Positions 9,900 to 18,670 are shown, counted from the first letter of the stretch. The stretch is DNA of 64,000 nt from Antrihabitans cavernicola (GCF_008297975.1 NZ_VLNY01000013.1:62001-126000); one strand, 5' to 3'. Made by a program: numbers and translations. Notes: a model not told the origin generated them from the sequence alone.

Positions 9900-11438
9900 A
9901 TGAGCGATACGGGGGTGTTGGAGGTAGAGCAGTCGATGCTCGGTGACCTCGTCGACATCTCCCGGGCTGCGAACGCCGCGGATGCCCGTCGGCTCGCATT
10001 GACCAAGACGTTCTTCGAGTCACGAACCACCTATCGGGCTGCCGGACTGGATGCCCGGTTCGACACCGATATGGCAGGTCGGTCCGCGATCGCAGAAATC
10101 GCGCTCACCTTGTCGACGACGTATCACGCGGTGTCGGAATGGGTGCGGATCAGCTTCACCCTCGAACGATTCCCCTACGTAGCGGACGCATTCGAGGCCG
10201 GGCTGATCCCCTTGGCGAAGATCCGCACCATCCTGACGCACACCGCAGGTGCACCCGCAGAAGTCACCCGGCTCATCGAAGGGCAGATCGTCAGCGCCGC
10301 GCAACGGTTGGCGACGCGGGCGTTGGGAGAAGAAATCGACCGGCTGCTCCTCGAAACCGACCCCGATGCCACCGAACGCAGCACAGAGCGTGGCCGTGCA
10401 GCACGTCGGGTGTGTACGCGTCGGCGGGCGCATGGGATGGCGGATGTGTCCGCCACCCTGTCTGCGGCTGAAGCCGCCGAAGTCACCGCCCTCATCAACG
10501 AGATGGTGGGCACAGTGTGTGTGCAGGATCCGCGGGATCCGCAACAGTTGCGGGTCGACGCCTACCTGGCGATCCTGCGGGGCTGCACCACACTCGCCTG
10601 CGAATGCGGCTGCGGCCGGGCAGACGACACCGGTAACGATGTGCGCCCCGATATCCGGTTGCAGCTGATGTGCAGCCTCGACACCCTCCTCGGGCTCGGG
10701 AAGAACCCCGGCTACCTCGCCGGCTACGGTGCGATCGACCCGCAAACGCTGCGTGACCTGGCCCAGGACGCGACGTGGCAAGCGATGATCAGCTGGGCGA
10801 AGGCGCACTACAACAAGCACGATCCGGTTTCCGCGTGTGAGACCACCGCCGAATTCGAGCGTCTCCTCACCGAGGATCCTCAACACCTCGTGCGGCGCCG
10901 TGATCTGTGGTCACCTGCGGCACCGTCCGCGGGTCTGACCGGCACGGCGGGGACGGTGGTTGTGAAGACACCACCGTTCGATCCGGGAATGGTGTTCCCA
11001 CCCGGCCGCCGCCACCAAACGACGAGCCGTAGCACCGAGTTGAACACCCTCCTCGACCGCTACCACGCCAACCCCAGTCTGGCGCAACCCGAGTTCCCGG
11101 ACGGTCATGGTGGTTTCACCGAACCACCACCCGGCGCCCTCACCTACCAACCCAGTGCGTTGCTTGCTGCTGTCGTTCGGTTACGTGACGGCACCTGCCG
11201 CCACCCCGGGTGCGCGGTCCCGGCCGCGGATTGCCAGCTTGATCACCTCGTCGCGTACCTGAAAGCGCATCCCGAAGCTGGCGGGTGGACCATCCTCGCG
11301 AACCTGCACTGTTTGTGCCTGGGTCACCACCAACTCAAAACCGCGAAATTCTGGTCCTACGAACTACTCCGCGACGGCATCATCCACGCCACCAACAGAC
11401 TCGGCAACCACGGATTCACCCTCCCAGCGCATAGGTAG
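9900..11438 (+). CDS. DUF222 / HNH endonuclease domain protein (13E12-type)
   Basis: 512 residues. The N-terminal two thirds is the DUF222 helical domain. The C-terminus has an HNH motif: Cys pair CRHPGC, then QLDHLVAY, an NLHCLCLGHHQLK stretch with conserved Asn and His, and FW. These proteins are multicopy in mycobacteria (13E12 family) and Rhodococcus; HNH nuclease activity is presumed and their role is unknown. It is sometimes considered mobile, but I see no flanking repeats or recombinase. ATG 9900 is chosen because a TATACT -10 box lies 7 nt upstream; an in-frame ATG at 9870 would precede the promoter. Confidence 0.87.
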   Translation: MSDTGVLEVEQSMLGDLVDISRAANAADARRLALTKTFFESRTTYRAAGLDARFDTDMAGRSAIAEIALTLSTTYHAVSEWVRISFTLERFPYVADAFEAGLIPLAKIRTILTHTAGAPAEVTRLIEGQIVSAAQRLATRALGEEIDRLLLETDPDATERSTERGRAARRVCTRRRAHGMADVSATLSAAEAAEVTALINEMVGTVCVQDPRDPQQLRVDAYLAILRGCTTLACECGCGRADDTGNDVRPDIRLQLMCSLDTLLGLGKNPGYLAGYGAIDPQTLRDLAQDATWQAMISWAKAHYNKHDPVSACETTAEFERLLTEDPQHLVRRRDLWSPAAPSAGLTGTAGTVVVKTPPFDPGMVFPPGRRHQTTSRSTELNTLLDRYHANPSLAQPEFPDGHGGFTEPPPGALTYQPSALLAAVVRLRDGTCRHPGCAVPAADCQLDHLVAYLKAHPEAGGWTILANLHCLCLGHHQLKTAKFWSYELLRDGIIHATNRLGNHGFTLPAHR

Positions 11439-11531
11439 TCGCCGAGTGAACGCTATCGAGCGTTCGGTAATGGTCACCCGCAATATCGAGATACCGTAGA
11501 CGTTCGGAAAGTGGATCCGGGAGGACAAGCC

Positions 11532-12512
11532 GTGGATGACATATCGGTGGCCCATCCACCACCGCTGGCGGCGCGGTTCGATCTTGCGAGCGAGACGATT
11601 CTCGACTTTCTTCGTGATGCCGTTCCAATGGGGCTGTGGACGGTTACTCGCGTCGTCGACAATCGGCAGACGTATTTGACTGTCAACGGCACCGGATTCG
11701 GGCCGATACCGGCGGGAATATCGGTTCCGTGGGACGCCGCACTGTGCAAATACATGATCGAGGGCGAACCTCATGTCGCTCCTGACGTGCGCGAAGTGCC
11801 TGCTTACTTTGCAGTAACAGAGGCCGACGGCGGACGCGTCGCCGCGTATATCGGCTATCCGTTGATCACCTCCGACGGACATCTCTTTGGCACGCTGTGT
11901 GCTTTCGCCCCCACGGCGCAGCCGGCGGATTTCATCCGGCACGGACCGCTGGTCGAATTGTTGGCAAGGTTGTTGTCGACGATCATCGAATCGGATCTCG
12001 AAAAGACCGCACTCCATCGCGAATTGGAGGTCGCCGAGCAGCGAGCAGCGACGGACGGCCTCACCGGACTGATGAACCGAGCAGCGTGGGACGTAGTGCT
12101 CGACAGGGAAGAGCGGCGGTACCAGCGCTTCGGTGACTCGTGCGCGATCATCTGTATCGACCTCGACGGGTTGAAGTCGGTCAACGACACGCTGGGGCAT
12201 CCGGCAGGCGACGACTATCTGCGACGGGCAGCGAAGACGCTCGGTGAGCAGTTGCGGGATACCGACATCATTGCCCGAGTCGGCGGCGATGAGTTCGGCA
12301 TCATCGTGCCGAACGCAGATCCTGTTGCCGCGGCGGAGTTGGTCGAACGACTGTCCGTGGCGCTCGACCGAGCCGAAGTCTTGGCGTCGATCGGCCACGC
12401 CCAGTATTCGATGACCGACGGATTTGCGGGCGCGTGGAATTCCGCGGACAAAGCGATGTACGAGCGAAAGCGCACTCGCAGGTCGCTCGAGCCATCACTT
12501 CAGAACGAATAG
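11532..12512 (+). CDS. GAF-GGDEF diguanylate cyclase
   Basis: 326 residues. An N-terminal GAF sensory domain (about 20-160) precedes a GGDEF domain (about 170-320) with substrate motif DLDGLKSVNDTLGH and an intact active site RVGGDEFGI at about 249-257. It should therefore make c-di-GMP from GTP. No EAL domain and no transmembrane segment, so it is cytosolic. GTG 11532 is chosen because GGGAGG at 11519-11524 sits 7 nt upstream; an in-frame GTG at 11511 has no such site. The 3' end overlaps the convergent small membrane protein gene by 13 nt. Confidence 0.85.
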   Translation: MDDISVAHPPPLAARFDLASETILDFLRDAVPMGLWTVTRVVDNRQTYLTVNGTGFGPIPAGISVPWDAALCKYMIEGEPHVAPDVREVPAYFAVTEADGGRVAAYIGYPLITSDGHLFGTLCAFAPTAQPADFIRHGPLVELLARLLSTIIESDLEKTALHRELEVAEQRAATDGLTGLMNRAAWDVVLDREERRYQRFGDSCAIICIDLDGLKSVNDTLGHPAGDDYLRRAAKTLGEQLRDTDIIARVGGDEFGIIVPNADPVAAAELVERLSVALDRAEVLASIGHAQYSMTDGFAGAWNSADKAMYERKRTRRSLEPSLQNE

Positions 12513-12685
12513 TCGCGAAACGTCATCAGGCAGCCTGCCAATCCGGCGACGACGGCAAAGACGTACAAGCAAATGCTCAGCCACAATTCATCGACCGTCG
12601 CAGCCGGCCAAATCGACAGGAACGCAAGGATCATCAAACACGCCCCGTAGAAGGGTGTTCGTTTCGGATGATCGCCGCGGGCCAT
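12500..12685 (-). CDS. Small membrane protein, 61 residues
   Basis: Hypothetical protein with a charged N-terminus (MARGDHPKRTPF), two hydrophobic helices (about 12-28 and 35-55) and a short polar tail FRDYSF. The N-in hairpin topology and clean boundaries make it a plausible real gene, but no family is recognised. Its 3' end overlaps the end of the cyclase gene by 13 nt. The 112 bases between it and menE hold no gene I can support. Confidence 0.5.
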   Translation of the reverse strand: MARGDHPKRTPFYGACLMILAFLSIWPAATVDELWLSICLYVFAVVAGLAGCLMTFRDYSF

Positions 12686-12797
12686 AGTTATGGGTTCCCC
12701 GCAACGTCGGCGCGAAACACTGTCTCTGCGCTCGACGAAACCGATTGAAGAATCGCCGAATTCGCGAAAACTGCCACCATTCAGTCGTGATCACGGA

Positions 12798-13943
12798 CTA
12801 GCCGAACTGCTTCCGCAATGCTGCACGATCGACCTTGCCAGGCCCGCGCAACGGCAGCGCGTCGATCAGATGCACCTCACGTGGTGCTGCTGTCGAATCC
12901 AATTGCTGTGCAACATGATCGCGCAGTTGCTCCACCGTGGGCGTCGAGCCCGGCACCGGAATCACCGCTGCCACTACGCGCTCGCCCAACCTGGGGTCGG
13001 TGACGCCGAATACTGCGCATTCGCGAACATCGGGATGGGTTGCCAACGCTGCTTCGACCACCTGCGGCACCACAGTCAATCCACCGGTCGAGATGGCCTC
13101 GTCCAAGCGGCCAAGGATCGTGAGCACCCCGTAGTCGAATGTGCCTGCGTCTTCGGTGGCGAACCAGCCCGATCGCGCAAATGCCGGATGATCGGGCAGC
13201 CCTCGGTATCCCGAGCTGAGCATCGCGCCGCCCAGTAGCACTCGGCCGTCGGAGATCTCGACCTCGGCGCAGTCGAGCGGCACTCCGTCGTAGACGCAGC
13301 CACCACAGGTTTCGCTCATGCCGTAGGTGCGCACCAACGTAATTCCCTCGCTCTCCGCGCGCTGCCGCAACGGCACCGGAGTTGCTGCGCCGCCGAGCAT
13401 TACGGCATCCAACTCGGCGAGAGCGGCGACCGCATCGGGGTTGTCGAGGACCTTCACCAACTGCGTCGGCACCAGCGACGTGTAGCGGCGTGGCCCGGGC
13501 ATCGCCGCGATGCCGGTAACCAGATCGGCGGGATCGAATCCGGCCGACACATCGACGATCGTCGGCTCCGTCCCAGCAGCAAGCCCGCGCAACAGCACCT
13601 GCAGGCCCGCGATGTGATGGGCGGGGAGTGCGAGCAGCCAGCTGCCGGGACCACCGAGCCGGCGGTGGGTGGCGTCGGCGCTGGCCCGCAGCGCCGATGC
13701 AGACAGCATGGCGCCCTTGGGCGTTCCTGTCGTCCCGGAGGTGGCGACCACCATCGCAACGTCGTCGTCGATGGGTCGATCGGGCGACAGCGCCTGCGTC
13801 AGCCTGTCGATCTCACGCTGATCGCCCGACGGCACCGGCAGCCAGGCGGGGCCGGTGCCGGCGAGGGCGTCGCGTAACTGCGGGAGAACCGCGGCGGCAG
13901 CAGCACCGGTCGAGATGGGCAGGCTGCGAAGGGTATTGCTCAC
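12798..13943 (-). CDS. menE: MenE, o-succinylbenzoate-CoA ligase
   Basis: Adenylate-forming enzyme, 381 residues, that activates o-succinylbenzoate to its CoA thioester in menaquinone synthesis. AMP-binding motif ATSGTTGTPKG at 67-77, later motif RTYGMSETCGG (about 207-217), the A8 region ILGRLDEAISTGG and a C-terminal lid Lys in LRGPGKVDR. The protein is short compared with general acyl-CoA ligases, as usual for actinobacterial MenE. It lies directly downstream of the DUF3349 and pitA genes on the same strand, the arrangement of Rv0542c-Rv0545c. Confidence 0.93.
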   Translation of the reverse strand: MSNTLRSLPISTGAAAAAVLPQLRDALAGTGPAWLPVPSGDQREIDRLTQALSPDRPIDDDVAMVVATSGTTGTPKGAMLSASALRASADATHRRLGGPGSWLLALPAHHIAGLQVLLRGLAAGTEPTIVDVSAGFDPADLVTGIAAMPGPRRYTSLVPTQLVKVLDNPDAVAALAELDAVMLGGAATPVPLRQRAESEGITLVRTYGMSETCGGCVYDGVPLDCAEVEISDGRVLLGGAMLSSGYRGLPDHPAFARSGWFATEDAGTFDYGVLTILGRLDEAISTGGLTVVPQVVEAALATHPDVRECAVFGVTDPRLGERVVAAVIPVPGSTPTVEQLRDHVAQQLDSTAAPREVHLIDALPLRGPGKVDRAALRKQFG

Positions 13944-13955
13944 ACAGGGATGGTG

Positions 13956-14273
13956 TCACGCCTCCGGATCGGGGCGACGAATCGGATCCACCGTCGGCAT
14001 CCCACCGGAGAGCAGATGCTTGCGGACTCGATCGGTATCCGTCTCGGTCGGCAGCTCGTTGGTGATCTTGGTGATGAGCACCTGGATATCGGTCTTGTCG
14101 ACGGGTAGGTCGCCCTGTGCGATCAGCTCGGCGGTGACCTGATCCACCTCCTCGTCCGACAGCCGACGGGTCAGCAGCGCGAGCAGAGGCACGTAGTCGC
14201 CCTCCGGAACGCCGTCGGGGTATCCGGCGCGCAACCAGCCGATGATGTTGCTGAGAAACGGTGGTAAGGCCAT
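13956..14273 (-). CDS. DUF3349 protein
   Basis: 105-residue small cytosolic protein of the actinobacterial DUF3349 family. The characteristic opening NIIGWLRAGYPDGVP is followed by LLALLTRRLSDEEVDQV. It is a paralogue of the neighbouring gene at 14304-14630, which shares WLRAGYPQGVP and the same layout. The M. tuberculosis counterpart Rv0543c also sits between menE and pitA. Function is unknown. Confidence 0.85.
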   Translation of the reverse strand: MALPPFLSNIIGWLRAGYPDGVPEGDYVPLLALLTRRLSDEEVDQVTAELIAQGDLPVDKTDIQVLITKITNELPTETDTDRVRKHLLSGGMPTVDPIRRPDPEA

Positions 14274-14303
14274 GGCAGTCCAGTTTCGTGTCAGTGGACG
14301 GTG

Positions 14304-14630
14304 TCAGGATTCGGACGGTTCGGCCAACTGCCAGCCGCCCGCTTCGAGTCTGGATCTAACCCGACCGATGTCCTCGTCGCCCGGTGTTTCCTTCGCGAGA
14401 TCCGAGATGGCGGTCTCTATTTCCTCAGGATCGATTGCGTCGTCCGGATGATCGCGCGTGCGGTCGGCAGTCAATTCGCGCACGATCTGCCGAACCTCGT
14501 CGTCCGTCAGCTTGCGATGCAGCACGGCCAGCAGTGCCACGTAATCCTCGCGTGGCACTCCTTGGGGGTAGCCCGCCCGCAGCCAATCCAGAACCCGCGC
14601 CAAGATCGACGCTTTGGCTTCGGCGGTCAC
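14304..14630 (-). CDS. DUF3349 protein, second copy
   Basis: 108 residues, same family as its neighbour: RVLDWLRAGYPQGVP, then LLAVLHRKLTDDEVRQIV and an acidic C-terminal half. The tandem pair points to an old local duplication, with about half of residues alike by eye. Function is unknown. It is followed by the first copy after 30 nt on the same strand, probably in one transcript with pitA and menE. Confidence 0.83.
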   Translation of the reverse strand: MTAEAKASILARVLDWLRAGYPQGVPREDYVALLAVLHRKLTDDEVRQIVRELTADRTRDHPDDAIDPEEIETAISDLAKETPGDEDIGRVRSRLEAGGWQLAEPSES

Positions 14631-14658
14631 GCGGCCTCGCTTCTACGAGCAGTACTGC

Positions 14659-14946
14659 TCAGAACAGGTGGATTCCAAAATCGTGGGCAAGGAAGTCTTT
14701 CATGACGAACAGTATCCCCGTCACGATCGCGACAAGAATCACCGCGAAGCACGCCAACGCCCCTGCGGTCCCCGTCACGCTCCGCTTGCCGACACTGCCG
14801 TCCCTGTCTATCCCGTCCTTGTCGATTGTTGTCCAGGATAGGCAGCGAATTCCCATCGCGAACAGTGCGGGCAGCCCTGCGCCGAGAACCAAGCCGATCA
14901 GCAGTACCTGCCACAACGAGTTGAGGGTTTTCAGAAAGAGATCCAC
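14659..14946 (-). CDS. Small membrane protein (Rv0544c-like position)
   Basis: 95 residues with two hydrophobic segments, one at about 7-33 (LNSLWQVLLIGLVLGAGLPA) and one at about 60-83 (GALACFAVILVAIVTGILF). A basic loop with WTTIDKDGIDRDG lies between them. It starts 4 nt after pitA ends, so it is probably co-expressed with the phosphate transporter, as Rv0544c is with pitA in M. tuberculosis. No catalytic motif; function unknown. Confidence 0.75.
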   Translation of the reverse strand: MDLFLKTLNSLWQVLLIGLVLGAGLPALFAMGIRCLSWTTIDKDGIDRDGSVGKRSVTGTAGALACFAVILVAIVTGILFVMKDFLAHDFGIHLF

Positions 14947-14950
14947 GGGC

Positions 14951-16135
14951 TCAGGCGTTTCGGGTTTGCGGCGTATCGGACGTGGTGGCCTGCGGTTCTG
15001 CGTCGCCTGCGTCCTCCCACGCCTCGGTGACGTTGCTGGTGTCCACCGGGTTGCGACGCGACCGGGCGTACATGTACCCCGACGCGATCAGCAGCACACC
15101 GAACACCACCAACACGCCGGTGAGCCCGTCGAAAGCGTGCGCGAGAGCCCAGCAGAGCGCGCCGACTACGCCTGCCAAAGGCAACGTCAGCAGCCATGCG
15201 GTCACCATGCGCCCTGCGACGCTCCACCGCACTTCGGCATCCGCCTTGCCGATGCCGGTGCCGAGAATCGAGCCGGTTGCCGTCTGGGTGGTGGAGAGCG
15301 GCAGGCCGAAATGACTGGACGTGAGAATGATTGCGGCGGTGGACGAGTCGGCCGCCAAGCCCTGCGGTGACGAGATCTCGACGAGCCCCTTGCCCAGCGT
15401 TCGGATGATTCGCCAACCGCCCAGGTAGGTGCCGAACGCGATGGCCAGCGCGCACGCCAACTTCACCCAGAACGGCATCGACGCGCCCGGATCGATGGTG
15501 CCGTGTGCAACCAACGCGAGAAAGATGATGCCCATCGTCTTCTGTGCGTCGTTGGTCCCGTGCGCCAGCGACACCAGCGATGCCGAACCGATTTGACCCC
15601 AACGGAAGCCGTCTTCGCGGGACTTCTCGTTGACTCGGGACGTGATTCGGTAGATCAGCTTGGTGCCTGCGATGGCTACGAGCGCCGCTACCGGCGGGGC
15701 AAGCACGGCCGGAATGATGATCTTGCTGACCACGCCGGACCACTCGACGCCGTGCATACCGAGGGCGGCTATCGCGGAGCCGATCAAACCGCCGAACAAC
15801 GCGTGCGAGGAGCTGGACGGGATGCCGAACAGCCAGGTCGCCAGGTTCCACAGGATGCCCCCGACCAGCCCGGCGAACACGATGATCAGCAGCGGTTGGC
15901 CGCCGACGCCACCCAGGTTGACGATGCCCTTCGCAACCGTGGCCGCGACTTCCACCGACAGAAAGGCTCCGAGCAGGTTCAATGCTGCCGAAAGCGTGAC
16001 TGCGACCTTCGGTTTCAAGGCTCCGGTTGCGATCGACGCGGCCATCGCATTGGCCGTGTCGTGGAAGCCGTTGGTGAAATCGAATCCGAGTGCGGTCACT
16101 ACCACAATGAGCAGGACGAGGAATTCTGCAGTCAC
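14951..16135 (-). CDS. pitA: PitA, low-affinity inorganic phosphate transporter
   Basis: 394-residue polytopic membrane protein of the PiT family that moves divalent metal-phosphate with protons. It has the duplicated family signatures: GFDFTNGFHDTANA near residues 17-30 and SLAHGTNDAQKTMG in the second half. About ten transmembrane segments are visible, and the soluble tail after the last helix is short and acidic. GTG start. The 109 nt upstream are AT-richer than the rest and must hold the promoter; TAGATT on the coding strand is a candidate -10. The downstream genes follow closely. Confidence 0.92.
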   Translation of the reverse strand: MTAEFLVLLIVVVTALGFDFTNGFHDTANAMAASIATGALKPKVAVTLSAALNLLGAFLSVEVAATVAKGIVNLGGVGGQPLLIIVFAGLVGGILWNLATWLFGIPSSSSHALFGGLIGSAIAALGMHGVEWSGVVSKIIIPAVLAPPVAALVAIAGTKLIYRITSRVNEKSREDGFRWGQIGSASLVSLAHGTNDAQKTMGIIFLALVAHGTIDPGASMPFWVKLACALAIAFGTYLGGWRIIRTLGKGLVEISSPQGLAADSSTAAIILTSSHFGLPLSTTQTATGSILGTGIGKADAEVRWSVAGRMVTAWLLTLPLAGVVGALCWALAHAFDGLTGVLVVFGVLLIASGYMYARSRRNPVDTSNVTEAWEDAGDAEPQATTSDTPQTRNA

Positions 16136-16244
16136 AGGCTCAGTGTGCGGAGTTGAACGGCAAAAATCCAGCTAGTGACAAATTGGGGTCGCGCAATCTA
16201 ATTTTGTTACCGTTTGTTCACTTTATTGGTTGATTTGTCGCTTT

Positions 16245-16631
16245 TCATGGTCGACGTGAATCCAGCCGGATCGGATGATCTTTCGGAATTTCCACGACGA
16301 CGATCCGCACACCGTCGGGATCGCGCAGCCACATCTCCCACAGCCCCCACGGCTCCAGCACCGGCTCTCGCTCGATCGAGACACCGTGATCGGCAAGCTC
16401 CTGCTGCGTTTCGGTGACGTCGCGAACCTGCAGCCAGAGAGCACCCTCGAAGGTCGACGACGCGTCCGTGCCGCCGTGTGCGGCCACCTCGATCAGTCCT
16501 TGACCTGCGAAAAAGACTGTCCCGCCGGGATACTCACGCGCAATCGCCAAGCCGAGACGATCGCGATAGAACGCCAGCGTGAGCGGGTAGTCGGCTGGTC
16601 GAAGGATGATCCGGCTGCTCAATACCTGCAC
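16245..16631 (-). CDS. VOC/glyoxalase-fold protein (Rv0546c-like)
   Basis: 128 residues, a single vicinal-oxygen-chelate unit pair: SSRIILRPADYPLTLAFYRD at the start and WLRDPDGVRIVVVEIP near the end. Metal-ligand positions appear only partly conserved, so it may be an enzyme or a binding protein. It starts 3 nt after the preceding gene ends and belongs to the menB transcript. Rv0546c holds the same position in M. tuberculosis. Confidence 0.82.
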   Translation of the reverse strand: MQVLSSRIILRPADYPLTLAFYRDRLGLAIAREYPGGTVFFAGQGLIEVAAHGGTDASSTFEGALWLQVRDVTETQQELADHGVSIEREPVLEPWGLWEMWLRDPDGVRIVVVEIPKDHPIRLDSRRP

Positions 16632-16634
16632 GAC

Positions 16635-17078
16635 TCAGCCCTCCTTGCTCGGCACAGCCTCGTGATCGCGTCGGCCATGGGTGCGGCGCTCCTCTTTCAT
16701 CTCCGACTCGAAGACATGACGCTTACCTGCCATCAGCCGATCGCGGGTGTGCTGGTCGAGGTCTCGAAAGGTGGACCAGTAGCCGTCGTCGAATTCTTCG
16801 ACGATCTGGAACGTCCAGCGCCCTTCCAGCACGTTGCGGCCGACCAATTCCTCCTGCAAACGGTCCGCGACCTCGGTGTGCCCGGCCTTGCGCAGCTGAT
16901 CGACGGCGTCGCCGAGCTGCAGATCGGCGTGGCCGAGCAGTTGATGAAATTCGTAAAGGTGGCCGCGGGCGCGCTCGACCGTCTCCAGCGCCTCGGACAC
17001 CTTGCCTACGGCGGCGACCGTAGCGTCGTCGACGCCGTCGGGTCGGATGTGCTCGGGGCCGGGTTTCTCCCTGTCCAT
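16635..17078 (-). CDS. Conserved hypothetical protein of the menB operon
   Basis: 147 residues, soluble and strongly charged; I do not recognise a named domain. A predicted helical core (VGKVSEALETVERARGHLYE, then HQLLGHADLQLGDAVDQL) is followed by an aromatic stretch RWTFQIVEEFDDGYWSTF and a basic tail. ATG 17078 is chosen because it lies 5 nt after menB ends; the frame is open further upstream only as a shadow of menB. Tight packing between menB and the VOC gene suggests a related function, but none is shown by the sequence. Confidence 0.75.
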   Translation of the reverse strand: MDREKPGPEHIRPDGVDDATVAAVGKVSEALETVERARGHLYEFHQLLGHADLQLGDAVDQLRKAGHTEVADRLQEELVGRNVLEGRWTFQIVEEFDDGYWSTFRDLDQHTRDRLMAGKRHVFESEMKEERRTHGRRDHEAVPSKEG

Positions 17079-17083
17079 GGCGA

Positions 17084-17986
17084 TCAGAAGTACCAGGGGT
17101 ACGGGGACCAGTCGGGTTCGCGCTTCTCCAGGAACGAGTCGCGACCTTCGACGGCCTCGTCGGTCATGTACGCCATGCGGGTAGCTTCGCCCGCGAAGAG
17201 TTGCTGTCCGACCAGCCCGTCGTCGGCGAGGTTGAACGCGTACTTGAGCATGCGCTGCGCCTGCGGCGACTTGCCGTTGATCTTCTCGGACCATTCGAGC
17301 GCCACGTTCTCCAACTCGGCGTGGTCGACGACCTTGTTCACAGCGCCCATTTGGTGCATCTCTTCGGCCGTGTAGGCATCGCCGAGGAAGAAGATCTCGC
17401 GGGCGAACTTCTGGCCCACCATCTTCGCCAGGTAGGCGCTGCCGTAGCCGCCGTCGAAGCTGCCGACGTCGGCGTCGGTCTGCTTGAAGCGAGCATGCTC
17501 GCGGCTCGCGAGGGTCAGGTCGCACACCACGTGCAGGCTGTGCCCGCCGCCCGCTGCCCAACCGTTGACCAGCGCGATCACCACCTTGGGCATGAACCGG
17601 ATCAGTCGCTGCACCTCGAGGATGTGCAGGCGACCGGAGCGCGCCTTGTCGACGGTGTCGGCGGTCTCGCCGTCCGCGTACTGATAGCCGCTGCGGCCGC
17701 GGATGCGCTGATCACCACCGGAGCAGAACGCCCAGCCGCCGTCCTTGCTGCTCGGTCCGTTGCCGGTGAGGAACACCGCACCCACGTCGGACGTCATGCG
17801 GGCGTGGTCGAGGACTTGGTAGAGCTCGTCGACTGTGTGGGGCCGAAAGGCGTTGCGCACCTCGGGTCGATCGAACGCGACGCGGACGGTGCCCTGCGTG
17901 ACGTGACGGTGATAGGTGATGTCCGTGAGGTTCTCGAACCCGGGAACAGGACGCCAAAGCTGCGGATTGAAGGTCACCCGATTCAC
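17084..17986 (-). CDS. menB: MenB, 1,4-dihydroxy-2-naphthoyl-CoA synthase
   Basis: Crotonase-fold enzyme that closes the naphthoquinone ring from o-succinylbenzoyl-CoA. About 300 residues. Oxyanion-hole segment FCSGGDQRIRG near 88-97, NGWAAGGGHSLH near 141-152 and the diagnostic QTDADVGSFDGGYGS at about 169-183. The Asp before VGSF is the residue that replaces bicarbonate in mycobacterial-type MenB. The C-terminal PDWSPYPWYF is typical. GTG 17986 is chosen (next GTG at 17977); the frame stays open far upstream but is antisense to the thioesterase gene. Confidence 0.93.
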   Translation of the reverse strand: MNRVTFNPQLWRPVPGFENLTDITYHRHVTQGTVRVAFDRPEVRNAFRPHTVDELYQVLDHARMTSDVGAVFLTGNGPSSKDGGWAFCSGGDQRIRGRSGYQYADGETADTVDKARSGRLHILEVQRLIRFMPKVVIALVNGWAAGGGHSLHVVCDLTLASREHARFKQTDADVGSFDGGYGSAYLAKMVGQKFAREIFFLGDAYTAEEMHQMGAVNKVVDHAELENVALEWSEKINGKSPQAQRMLKYAFNLADDGLVGQQLFAGEATRMAYMTDEAVEGRDSFLEKREPDWSPYPWYF

Positions 17987-18030
17987 CCTAGGGCCACGGC
18001 CTGACTGGGCGTGCGTAAAACCAGGCCAGC

Positions 18031-18036
18031 TAACGT
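18031..18036 (+). promoter_or_regulatory. -10 box of the PaaI-type thioesterase gene (leaderless)
   Basis: TAACGT, 7 nt, then ATG 18044, with no ribosome site. It lies in the 57-nt divergent region with menB. Confidence 0.45.
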
Positions 18037-18043
18037 GCAAGTC

Positions 18044-18670
18044 ATGACCGAGCAGCACGACGACGTATTCGAGCATCACGGTGGCTTCCCCAAGTTCACC
18101 GCGGCCGAAGAGACCGAGAACTTCGGGCCCTTCGTCGAGCAGATGCGACAACTGCAAGATCTTGCTGTCTCGGTGGCGCCGCCGGACGACGTGTTCGGCG
18201 AGGCGCGAGCCCTGGCGCAGAAATTGATCGACCTGCTGGAGCCTTATCAGGTGCCCGAAGGTCAGCAGCCCGCTGGTCGGATCATCAGCCTGCCCGGCCG
18301 CGGCAGCCTGTTGATGTTGCCGTGGCAGGTGGAGCGATTCGACGAGGGTGGTGTCCGCGCCACCGGCGTATTCCGGCGCTTCCACCTCGGCGGAAACGGC
18401 GCAGCGCACGGCGGCGTTCTGCCATTGGCGTTCGACGACGTCTTCGGGATGGTGGTGCATGCGTCTGGCCGCCCGATCAGCCGAACTGCGTTCTTGCACA
18501 TCAACTATCGCGCGGTGACGCCACTGAACACCAAGCTCACGGTCGAAGGGCGATTGGACCGCATCGAAGGTCGGAAGTCCTTCGTGAGTGCTCGCATGAC
18601 CGACGAGTCCGGCAAGCTCATCGCCGACTGCGAAGCGTTGATGGTGCAATTGCTGCCCGGCCAACCCTGA
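18044..18670 (+). CDS. PaaI-like hotdog-fold thioesterase; candidate DHNA-CoA thioesterase
   Basis: 208 residues. The C-terminal 120 form a hotdog thioesterase domain with HLGGNGAAHGG and an acidic residue in LAFDDVFG. The N-terminal ~80 residues are helical and lineage-specific. It hydrolyses an acyl-CoA by family. It is divergent from menB, and hydrolysis of MenB's product, 1,4-dihydroxy-2-naphthoyl-CoA, is the one late menaquinone step with no other gene in this window. That makes it a reasonable MenI candidate, by inference. ATG 18044 is chosen for the TAACGT -10 box 7 nt upstream and because the frame upstream overlaps the menB promoter. Confidence 0.8.
   Translation: MTEQHDDVFEHHGGFPKFTAAEETENFGPFVEQMRQLQDLAVSVAPPDDVFGEARALAQKLIDLLEPYQVPEGQQPAGRIISLPGRGSLLMLPWQVERFDEGGVRATGVFRRFHLGGNGAAHGGVLPLAFDDVFGMVVHASGRPISRTAFLHINYRAVTPLNTKLTVEGRLDRIEGRKSFVSARMTDESGKLIADCEALMVQLLPGQP

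Noticed and set aside
9892-9907. LexA/SOS-like box TCGAAC..GAGCGA at the DUF222/HNH start
   Set aside because: Only one half-site fits TCGAAC-N4-GTTCGA; the second half has three mismatches.
9900-11438. DUF222/HNH gene as part of an intron or mobile element
   Set aside because: No flanking inverted or direct repeats, no recombinase and normal neighbours; the family is often chromosomal and multicopy.
16201-16235. Pho-box-like direct repeat (GTTAC/GTTCA) upstream of pitA
   Set aside because: Spacing is 10 rather than 11 and the units match poorly; pitA is usually constitutive.
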